Positions 14,701-26,700 of a stretch of 64,000 nucleotides of DNA are shown here, piece by piece (position 1 is the stretch's first letter; each line of letters opens with the position of its first letter). The notes beneath the pieces are model-generated. The model worked only from the letters and a program-made list of their open reading frames with translations, searched no databases and had not been told where the DNA came from. This DNA is from Branchiostoma floridae (taxonomy: Eukaryota; Chordata; Leptocardii; Amphioxiformes; Branchiostomatidae): the NCBI RefSeq assembly GCF_000003815.2, contig NC_049986.1, forward strand, positions 14,959,811 through 15,023,810, written 5' to 3'. A program made the position numbers and the translations under genes.

Positions 14701-17700
14701 CAGAACTGTCCCCATTTCCTGTGCCTAAGGATGAAGTAGTTCTGACAGAGTGCTGATGGATTATGCATGAGAGGTCCATCTAGGATGCCTCAGGCCTAGA
14801 CTACATGTCAGGCACTTCTACAGTGGATAATATTTCTACTCTAGCATCAGGGAAGTGCAGGTTAATGTTCCAGTTTCCAGTGAGGGTGTATAAAGACATT
14901 AGCTTCCTTCCAAATGAAATTCTCTCCCTCTAAATAGCTGAAATTCTCTACCTTTAGAAAAGGATGAGTAATGATGATGACAGTATTTGCTGATGCCTGC
15001 CATCCCTTAAACTTCACAGTGAAATGATAAGGATATGATAGACATCAAATAAATAATCCATTAGCATTTGGGAGGGAGCCCATGATATTTCTCTCCGTGG
15101 TATTGTAAATGTTTTCATAAAAAAAGGACACAGAGTTAAGATATGAGTGAATAAGACAGCAATATCTGAAAAAAGAAAGGAAGTACCTTCTTGGAAGTTG
15201 ACACTGAACCATGGCAGTTGGAAGTCTTTTCCAGCATGCACATTTTTGAGGTACAAATTAACTATAGATTGGCCCCAGCATATTTGTACTGACCTGGTCA
15301 AAGGTCAGAGTCAAGGTTGTATTTTGCCTATATGTCATTGTGTCCTTGGAAAGCATGTTTGCTTCTGCAAAGTTACAGTACTGTGCAAAGTGTTAGTATT
15401 GTGAATATCAAGATCAACCAAAAATTGTTGACATAACTGTGTTTTTTTCAAGTACATCGTACATGTAATGCTAGTTCATCTTTATCCATTGGGTGACCTA
15501 TGTCCATGGCTTTTAAAATCAAGGTATTTGGGGCTATCAAGTCGACGGATGTTGGTTTCAAATTGCAATTTTTCCAGGATATTGCACTTTAAAACTAAAA
15601 ATGTTGACTTGATATGCCTAAATATCCTGTTTTGAAAAACAATGAATATAGGTCACCCGACGGATAAAGGTGAATCAGCCTTACAGTGAAATGATGTATA
15701 AATTCTTCCCTATAGTTAAGATGTTCAGCTTGGAGAAGCCAACTTGCATCGTGGGAAAGGAGGGGATAGTCAGGTATGGTCCGTATGGATGATGGAAAGT
15801 GGCTTTAGATTTGGAAAAAGTGCATCATCGCTCTCCAGTATTTACACGGCAGGACTCAGATAGCGGTTACAGTAATGTTTGCACTCAGGCAAAGTGCTTT
15901 TAGGTGCTATTTCCGATACGGGACCACTGGAGTGTGTAGTAGAAATATCAGAAGGATAAATATAAAATGGAATCTAAAGCTCAAATGATGTTTGCTTGGA
16001 TATTTTCTTGCCCATATTTCACTCCCTTCTAATAGAAAAGATTCTTTCTCTTGTGCTTAATCTACCTCTTCTGCTTGTTCCTACATATTTTTCAACAGAG
16101 CAAACTATTGGGTTAACGTTTTATTTTCCTAAAAGCAAATCTAGTGCTTAGATCTTTATATAGAATGCCATCTGTATCATCAGGCCTTGCATATTGGCTA
16201 TAGGGACGTCAGAGGTTAGAAAATGACTGTCATATTGCCCACATAGAGATGCCATGAATACCATTGTAAGGACTCATCTGCCTGGTTGAGCTTCCCAGGA
16301 TGGAGAGACTGTAGTCATGGAAACACTGGGACAAATATAAATGCAATTAATATACTGCTACAATGCCTGGCAGATGGGTTACATTTGGCACTTAGATTTA
16401 ATTAGGATACTTAGATTTATACACTATATAAATGCCAAATAGTCTGAGTATCACTTTGGAGTGGTGACTGATTTGTATTCATTTTTGGTCTGCAATGTTG
16501 CATAGTGAATCTCTATTGAACACAACTTATCTAAGTAAGAATAGTTATCCTCTAAAATGCTAGTTACCTCTTTTGTACTTACTGAGTATAAGTCATTCAA
16601 GGAACTATTTTTTCTAACTGTGTAGTCACCTCGTCTGGATTTCCGGTACAGACCTTGTGTGAAATCCCACCAAATTGAATAAGTTCCTTACAACTTAAGG
16701 TGGCTTTTCTGGAATACAGTAATTGCAAATAGCTTCCAAAGTCAGCCAGAGTGACTATACTAAACTCCTAGTTGACCTTCGTGTGGAGCCAAACGTTTGT
16801 ACGGGGATTTGTTTGGGTTGAGTGGTTTGCCCTTGGGCGGTGGTTGGATTGATGGGAGAAGTTGCTGTGATTGATGTAGGTTAAACTGAAGTCATGGCAC
16901 TTAACAGCTGATATGTTATTATGGGTACAATGTTTGCTTTGTGCTTGTTTGTATTAATGGTTAAGATAAATATGCGGAGAGTGAGTGAGTGTGAGTGAGT
17001 GATGCAAAAGCTAAAGGGTTAGCAGTATAGATTGATAAAGCAGAATTGTATCAAAATCTAGGATTCAAAGATATTAGTTACTGAGCACAACAAAGGGGTT
17101 TTAAGAAACTGAATCAGATAAGACCTAACAGAAGAGTTGGTTAACAGTCATAGCTGCATGGATGGGAATGCATTAATGTACCAAGAAGTGGGAGAAATGT
17201 ATAAATAAGATAACATTCAGGACCTGTGATGAAGAGATGAAGTGATTAGAACATCAGTCAGCACCAAGGACAGACACATTACCTTGGATAAATTGATTCT
17301 GAGCTTGCCGTTCTTGTCGTGATTAAATCATGGAACTGCCTTTGTATCCTGTTAATTGAAAAGATGTCAGGCTAGCGCACAAATAGAAAGTTCCATGATT
17401 GACTGTTTAGTAAGTGTATAAAAGTATGGCTGTTTACCCTGTCTGTAGTTAATATAAGATTAGATCAATCTTTCAGCTCTATGCATGTATAAAAACTTCT
17501 TTGTTAAGGAAAACAAAGTTATCATTTGCACATCTGGTCACCACGGAGATATACATTTGTAGATGTTCCTTAACAAGGACAATGATACCAGTGAAGACAA
17601 AATAGCACCAGAGACAGGGATGGCACTGTCTCTAGATATAGAAAGTAGGATGTTGTCACAATCATCTAACATTTGATTGACTACCGGAGAAGAGACATGT

Positions 17701-20700
17701 GTATCCGCATCCGGCTGTTGTTTAAGAGTGGAGATAGCAGCAAACATGTAATTCATCACCAAGGACAGACCCATCCCAGTGTAGGAACCATCCATTAACA
17801 AGCACGTTGCTGGTCTGTGTGGATCATGTCCATTACAAGGGATGATGCTATCAGCACCAGGGCCAGAGACAACCTCCACAACGCACAGGTTCTTGATGAA
17901 TAGGGATAGTGATAACACAATCATATGATATGTGCCAGGGACAGAAATAACCATCTCTTTGAAGATCATGTTTATTTCTTAGGAAAATGTTATTAGAAAA
18001 CCTTTAATTCAGCACCAAGGACAGGGATGGCTGCTCAGTGTAACGCTAGTTTACCTTTATCCGTGGGGTGACCCATATCCGTTGTATTTAAAAACGGGAT
18101 ATTTTGGGATATCAAGTCGACGGATGTTGGTTTCAAATTGAAATATTTGCAAAGTATTGCTGTATGAAACCACCATATGTTGACTTGATATCCCTAAATA
18201 TCCCGTTTGTAGATACAACGGATATAGGTTACCCTACGGATAAAGGTGAACTAGCGTTACATGATGTTCATGAATTGGGATAGTAATATTACAATCATAT
18301 GATTCAGTACCAAGGACAGTGGTAACTTCAAGGCTAGCACATGTTATTTATGAATGAGAATATCACAATCATATGGTTCACTACCAGGGTCAGAGGCAAC
18401 TTCAAGGAATGCATACGTTAGTTATAAATGAGAATGATATCATAATTATATAGTTCAGCACCAGGGACAGAGACAACTTCAAGAGTTGCACATGTTATTT
18501 ATGAATGAGACCAATGTCATGTGGCTCAGCACCAGGGACAGAAGCAACTTGAACACCGTAGATGTTATTTATGAATGGGGATAGTGATATTACAACCATA
18601 TGATTTATATACCAGGGGCAGAAATAAGCATTTCCATGTTGAAGATGTGCTTTACCCAGAATTATGTTAGTAAACCAAGGACAGGAGAACTCGAGCACTG
18701 CACATGCTATTTGTGAATCAGGATGATATTACCACAACCATGTCATTCATTAGAAAGGGTGGAGACAACTTGGAAACTGTACAACTTCTATCATACCATT
18801 CAGCACCAGGGACAGCTACGTGAAATACCATTACTGTGAACAGGATTTAGCTTTAGGTTCGGATTTTAGCACAGTTGTCCATTAATGCTATGGGTGAGTT
18901 GATATATACAAATATCTTCAGCACCAAGGACAAGGACAGCTAAACTAAACATGTTACTTGAAGGAAAACTGAAAGTGTGCTGAAGTGTTAGCATGAAAGT
19001 TCATCTGTGTTGGTAAATGACATTGTGGAAAAACTAAACTTTACTTAACCAACACTAAGATTAATTGGGACTTACCCCAAATTTTCAGCCGACTCCGTCA
19101 GCCTTGTTCACGGAATGGACCCGTCTGCTGTAACATCAGGGACACACGACTGCAGCAGAGGGTCGTAGATGCCAGATAACCTGTGTCGCCCCCCGTCTCT
19201 GTTTAGTGATGGACGGTGGGCACGAATGTACACAGCCTCCTTTACTCCTCTTGCAAAGAACTCCGGCTCTGAGTCAAGGATTTTGACTTTTTCAAGAGAA
19301 ACTGAGTGTCCTGGCGACTCAATGTGTATACGTTTGGACACCTCCGAGCCCACAGAACTTGGTCGCTGGTGTTCCAGGAATCTCGTTTTTAATGCGCGCT
19401 CTGTTTCTCCGATATACGATTCCTTGCACTGACCTTTGTTTGTATTACCTTGGCAACGTATATGGTAGACTACTCCACATTTGCTCTCCCTAGGTGTTTT
19501 GTCTTTCGGTGATACAAGTACATTTCTTAAAGTCTGGGTCGGTTTGAAGCAGGTCTGTTTATTGTAAAACAACATATTGGCAAGGACCTGTGATTCTTTC
19601 CATCAGTTTCTCAAATAGTCTAGGCTGCTTTGTTTGTTCTACTACTATTAAAGAGATTAGGAACTTTGTTGCAAAAATGTACATGGCAGTTTTTCTCTCA
19701 AAAGATCAGAGCGCTGATACAAATGACATAAGAAAGAGACAAGGGATTTGCAGATACTCAGATGATCAGATCTAGTCATACAATATCAGCGCATGATTGA
19801 ACTTCAATGCTTGCCTGATCAATTATTAAAGAAAAGCCCTTTGCTACAGAATGCCGGAGGGAATCCGGCTTCTTTGGCGGCAGCTCAAGTGGATCAAGAA
19901 ATAGAATTAACTGAAATTCAGCAGTATGTCATGTATGCCAAGGGTTCCAGTCAAGTATTGATTCAGCTTTATTGTGTGGTTTTCTCCAACAACCTTTCAG
20001 TGTCAAAGATGTAATTCAAGCTGCGTTTGATAGTCAGGTTGTTCAGAATGTGATTCTTGCCTTAGATCTACGATAAAATAAACTGAAATGAAAAGCGTTT
20101 TGTTCAGTTTGAAAATCTTACACCTAGATAAGATGCTCAAAGAGATCAAGAAAATGAAATGAAGTCGAGTAGACAAGACTGCAGCAAAGTACAGATTCTC
20201 CTTTTGTGTGTGAAATCCTTGTGACCTTGTTTTGTGGGGGCTCATGAAAGGTAGAAATTTGAGAAAGAACCTTAGAGCAAGAACAGTCTTGCCTTAGATC
20301 TAACTTAGAATAAAAGATTGTTCATGCCAGAAGCCATGTACCACCTTTCTTAAGAAATAAGAGAAGTGGATATCAGTAATTCTGTACCCTTCTCAATATA
20401 AGGCTGACAGATTGTTTATGCCTAGGCCCTCCTTGGGTCTTTTTTATTTTGAAATGTTTCAGGAACAGTTGAGTTACATCCAGTGCTAGTTAGAAGGTAT
20501 ATAATCATTTTGTGACAACAACACTTATTACAGTGATCAGAGTCAATCTGACATCCCAGGGGAGTAACATCCCCAGTGATAATTACCTATAAATTATTGA
20601 GGACTGTTGGAGGTTAACTGCTGCATTATTGTTGTTTCAAAATTGAGGAACATTCTGTGGATTGAGTTAAGGGAGAGAAGAGTTGAATTTGCAATTTGTA

Positions 20701-23700
20701 ATCTTCCAATGTATTCCAAGGAAAAAAAGATGTTTTCCCAGTTGAACAAATGTTTCTTCAAGCCACAAAGTCATTGAGTGTATTACACTGACAACATTTT
20801 CAAAAGCTAGGCATTAAACTACCAGCTTTACAGGTTGATAGCGAAATACAAAGGGATAATGTTACAGCATGTGCATGTTATTCCAAGTGCGGGTAGATGT
20901 CTCTTGACCCTGTATAAAGTTGTACTTAGTCAGCATGCCTGGTGCTAACAGCAGTTCCTTGGGAAAATACTTCAAGGTACACTGTAGCACCAAACATACA
21001 GCAGTATATCCTAATGCATTTCTGGTGCCCCAAAACATATAATTTCCATGAATATGTGGACCTTGTGTGATAGTCATAAACTTTATCAGCCAGCCAGGCC
21101 GGGAGTAATGCCAGTTGCAGGAAGATTACTCAGTACTTCAAAAGTGGAACTAAAAGGAGGCGTAACCTCAGAAGCAACTCTGATGCCACAAAACTTGTAA
21201 ATTCTATGGATGCATTGACCTTCTATAGTTCACACTTTATACCCCCGGTAGTACCATTCCTTAGAAACACATCTATAGAACCGAAATATGCACTGATAAT
21301 AGATGTATAACCTGAAGCAGATCAGGTGCCAAAAAGGTTGGCAATTTTGTGGATACAATAACCGTAGGTTGTTCTAATTTACTACCATGCCTACCAGCCC
21401 CTAAGAGATAGATCTCAAAAGAAGCCCTTAATGTACCCTAGCAAAACCAAGGGCATCTCCAGCGCCCCCAAACTTGTAAATTCTATGAATACATTAACCT
21501 TGGGTAGTCCTGGGAGGAAAGTGGGAAGGTCAAAGCTGCTGAATCGATTCTCCCCACCCTGCATACTCATCTGTAAAATTATCCATCAGGAAAGCAATGT
21601 GTAACGGTCCGGGTATTGATCACCAGTGGAAGCCCTGGTGTACACCATGCTAGCGCCTTGACTGTAACATGTAATCTGTAACGATGGTGTTGTGTTTGTG
21701 AACCTGGAGGACTGAGGGATTTTGTGGTTATTTTTGGCTTTTGCCGCACGGATGTGGAAAACATCTGGAGGGGTGTGTCCATGATTTCCACCGACATAGC
21801 AGTTTTGACAATAAATATGCTACAGAGGAATATGAACCATATGGTTTTATGACAAGATAATCTCATGATTTAGGTATCTGCAACTTTTCCCTCTGGACAA
21901 ATTCATCTTTTTGATACAAGGCTACAATACATTACAACAATGTACACCATGAATCTTATTTCAATTAGACAATTCCAACCTGCTTTTTTGTACAATCCCA
22001 ATCTATCCATTTTTTGGCTGTCCTACGTAAAGCCAAACAACTACAGGCCTCCAATCCTGCTCTTAATGTCTTCTAAGACAAGTGTAGCCTTCTTTGATCT
22101 ATAAGGTATGAATCCAGGATTGACCCTTCTTTGTGCTAAGTCAGCCGTCAGTTGAAATGTACACTGCTTTAATGGTTACTGGGTGACAAGGGTAACCATT
22201 AACTGTGGGGAATGCACAGTCTCAGTAAGTCCCGAGGACAGGGGATTTATCTTCAATATCCGAGTGACAGAAGATGGTTTGATTGACAACCCCCCAGGAG
22301 AACTGTTGCGATGCTGCGACAGGGAATGATGCCAGGGTACCGTGGGAATCGACACATGTCCCCGACAGGGTAATCGAATATTGTGGTAATGTAACTGCCA
22401 CTAGTGGTTTCCATCAATGACCGAGGTATTGTAGTGGAAAAGGAGTATGCAGCGTTCCTGCCAGACATACGTCAATGCGTTTTTGGACGCAATTTTTTTT
22501 CTGCCTTGTACCAGAAGGAAACTGTTCAGGAAATTTATAAGGGAGATTAATATGTGTCCTCGATGGGACGGGAATCTAGAAAAACTGCTTAGTTTTGATG
22601 AAAAGAAAGCCTATGGTTACCGTACTACTTAGCCGAGGACGTCTTGGACTCTTGGACGCATTGATCTAAAAAGCTGGCAGGAATGCTGGGAGTATGGCAG
22701 ACACCTGTTCAATAGGCTATGTTCATCGCGGTTGTGGCCGTCTTCCTTCCTGTTTGCATCATTGTCACAAATTAGAATCCTTTGTAACTTAAAGCTTAAT
22801 TGTCTAGGATAGTAAGAGAATCAGCAAAGTTGGTTTGCATATAAGCAAAAGTGACAGCCAACTACGTAAGCCAGAATGCAATTAAAAGTTGGCAATTGTG
22901 ATACATGTATATGCATGTGTATCAAGACTGTTGAGTTTGGAACACTTAAGAGCTTAGTGCTGCATGTAAATTTATGGTTCACATTGTCATGGGGCATATA
23001 AAAACTGCACTTTACTACACGTTATCAAACATTGATTAAGCATTAAAGAATACATGACCCCATGTATGTATGACTCTCAGCAGAGGTTGCAAAATTTTTT
23101 TCTGTCCGGCATGCCTGATTGAAATCAGCAATTTGGAGTAACTAAGACTTAGTGTAATTTCATGTTACTCTAAATAGCACAGTCGTCCGCTTGTAATAGA
23201 CCAGTGGGTTTTGAATGAATCTTCAGACTCGCATGTCTTTAAAAATGTCTTTATGAAATGACCTCATGGTGATGGTTGAGTGGTAGGTTAAATGGCGGTT
23301 ATGCTTGACCTGAAAACTAGGTATGACATTAGTGAATTGTTTCATCAGGTTGGTATGTCACTGAATAAAGAGACTCTTTTTACACAACTACAACTTTGTA
23401 CCACCGATGTTTCGGTGAACATCTGTCTCAGGGCAATTCTGACTGGTTCACATTGTACCTCAGCAATATGTGTCCCTGCTTTTAGATGCGGTCTGACATT
23501 CGTGACGTCAGGGCATATACTGCGTCATATATCTTCTTCAACACAAGAGTTCATAAAAAGAATTTTGTGTCTCACCACATTTCCTGTTAGCTGTAGTCAA
23601 ATCAAAGGTTTTTAGATGAATAGAATTAACGTCCATTTAACATGCCACAAGAATTGTCTTCATTTAAGAAGGCCACCTTTCCACCAGACAGCAATCACTG

Positions 23701-26700
23701 AGCAACCTCACAGCAACAAAAATAGCATTTGGGCAACCCTTGATGGCATAATAATATGCTAGATATCTAATTATTCATCACTAGTCTTTCTTCTATTATT
23801 TTATGGTTAAAAGATCCAGTGGCTGCATTAACACCATCAACATCTTGCATTCTTTCATGTATAACATACTGTAGTCTTACATTCTCACCAATTACTTGAT
23901 CACGTATTGTTAGAGAACACTCAAATTAGAAAAAAGATAATCAAGCATGAATTGAAATTAGAATAAATATAGAAATTAAGGTACATTGCATAGAAAATTT
24001 TGGGGCTGGGTTCAAAGGGAATAAATTATCTCAATGCTTGCACTGTAACTTCAATTATCAGGTATTACATTTGGGTAGTTTTTATCATGTCTAAATTGTG
24101 CTGTTGTTTTCTGTGTCTTCTGTTGTAACACCACAGCTGTCATTATGGAATGTTACAGAAGTGGGCCCTGTAATCATAGTGTTACTGATGGGGGTGGTGT
24201 TTAAAGTTTCTCTGATTTTTAACGTACTCCCACCTCGTGGTGATGTAATTGTATGAGATAAATGCAGAAGAAAGGACTGATAAAGAATTGATGACATCAA
24301 AGTCGTTTGAACGTTTCATTAGATAAGATATGCATGTCTTCTGGATGTTATTTAAAGCCTGTAATCTTATCCTATAATCAATCTTTTAATCTTTGATATT
24401 TGATGTCTATCATTTTCACTTGCAAAATCTTGACATATTATGAAATGTCCTGCTGATTTGCATGTTGTATTAAGAAAGGATGGAAATAAGCGAATTCATT
24501 ATATTTGTTGTCATCTCATAGCTTTCCATGATCAGTGTTTCACGTTTTTTATCATTCCTGGATAATAACACTTTGACTGGAGTTAATTTGGTTGCAGATG
24601 TGCACTCACTCAAAGCTTTTTCCGTGTGATGGTAAGCTGCATTTCCTGTAGGTCTATTTTAGCATCCTGGAGCAGACTTTATCTGAAGCTCCAGTGTCAG
24701 CAATTGTAAATCTATACACAAGGGTTTCAGCTTGATTTTGGGGTGTTTCAGCTCATTTCAGTGTGGGGGTGATACCCCCAGGACCTATTTTTGTGGGGGC
24801 AACCACCCCCACTTTCCCCACTGTGGCACTCACTCAAAGCTATTTCCGTGTGTTTTAAGCTGCATTTCCTGTAGGTCTATTTTAGAATCCTGGAGCACCA
24901 GTGTCAGCAATTGTAAATCTTAAGCAAGCTGAGGCCACATTTCCCCTATGGTTGATAGGACAGGTGGGACAATGGTGTGTACTAGTGTGTATGGTGAATG
25001 AGGGAGGATGTCTATCCTAAAATATGCCTTTCTCACAGCATCTTATGGTTTAGGGTTGGAGAGTTTTGTATGATCTGATTGTGACTTAGTGTGCTTGGCC
25101 AAATGCAGACATCACAGACTTCTGTTTTCACTTCAATCACTCTTAGACTATGACCAATGATGAAGATTACAATCGGCCAGATTGCTGCTAAATTGATCTC
25201 CTTAGGTTGAGATAGGAGACTGAGGATCAAGCTCAGGATTAGGGCATTACAGATGTCTGAGATTTTAGCTCGCACACAGTGGGTAATACACAATATTCCG
25301 TCAGACAAACACACGTAACCTAAAACATACAAGTCTTGTAAACTTTCAATGGCAAAGGTAATGAAGCCATGCTGAAGTATCATAGAAATAGATGGGTCTG
25401 CCTAAACACCTCAGACGACCTCAACCAACCTCAAACGACTGCAAATGACTGTAATATACAGTGTACAAGGGGCAACAACCTTGTGTGGCACTTTGCATAC
25501 ATTGTTTATGCATTGATGACTTTTAAAAAAATGCAGCACATCCTACCAAGTATTTACCAGTTATTTGAAGTCAGTCAGCCGGTTTCAAGTTTGACGGAAA
25601 TAGACATGGCCGTATGGTTCTGAGTGCCTGACAAATGAGTTTACACAAGGGACAGCTTTGATGTAAGCACTGTTTGCTTCACATCCCTGTGTGAACCGCC
25701 TGTTCTTTGATCTGAAACCTTGCTGTCATCTGCATATTTACACAGTCATTATCATCTTGAACCTCAAATTCAGTCAAAAGCAGATCTTTATATAGAAGCA
25801 AATCTGTGCCATCTGCTTAGTAGCAATTTCATTAAGTTAAAATTATGCACAATCTCTTGATTCAGAAGTGCCAATATGTTACTAGTACAAATGTACATAT
25901 TGTCATCTGTGTATTTACACAGTCATTATAATCTTGAATCTCAAAAGCAGATCTTTATATAGAATCTGTGCCATCTACTTTAAGGAGCAATTTCATTAAG
26001 TTAAAACTATGCACAATTTCTTGAAGTGCCCATACGTTACTGGTACAAATGTAGGTCTAGCAGACTATGAATGAATGAAAGGCAAGTTGTAGATCGTACT
26101 ATGATCAATACTTGGCACAGATCTCACATCTGCAATCTACTGAATTACAAAATGGTTAACAGCAGGAGCCAGAAGAATGACCTGTATTGGTTCATTGCCA
26201 TCCTGACGTCTACACCTGTCTACAGAGATGAATGTTAGCTGCATAGTTGAATCACAGCCAGCATCTCTGGTCACTCTTGTGCTGAGTACTTCCATATATA
26301 GATGTCAAGTACTGTTGGACGTAACTCTTTGTCAAATTCACTACCACTAAGTGCTTATCTTGGAAATGGCCGTTTGAATAAGTTCCTGCTTCAAGAATGA
26401 CTACCATAGATGAATTTTGATGGAAGACCACAAATAGTTGAATAGCATTATTTTTCTTGTCAGTTCAATGCATCAAAACATATCATATTTTAACTGCTAA
26501 CTATAGCAGTCTGAAGTAATATGTGGATTGATGTTGGAGAGAAGCTAAATTCAGGTGTAACTAGTTTGTACTCGACATTATTCAAAATTAATGGCATGCG
26601 CAAGGCGTGCATTGTCCAGGATGCTTGGTAAAGAACAAAAGACTATGTATGAAACATAACATTTCCTTTAACTTGAGCCATGTAATTTTGGAACTTTCCT

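Larger units (their letters stand above)
17752..18937 (+). repeat. Degenerate ~75-bp tandem array, each unit led by an RE1/NRSE-like site
   Basis: Units begin with variants of TTCAGCACCAGGGACAGAGA and continue with CAACTTCAAG, GCACATGTTATTTATGAATG and ATCACAATCATATGG-like blocks. Motif starts are near 17752, 17850, 17929, 18008, 18303, 18377, 18454, 18525, 18605, 18668, 18799 and 18917, mostly 63-80 bp apart, with a decayed unit near 18745. The best matches to the vertebrate REST consensus are at 18008, 18303, 18454, 18525, 18799 and 18917; those at 17929, 18605 and 18668 are weak. A MITE (18041-18259) interrupts the array. Confidence 0.8.
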
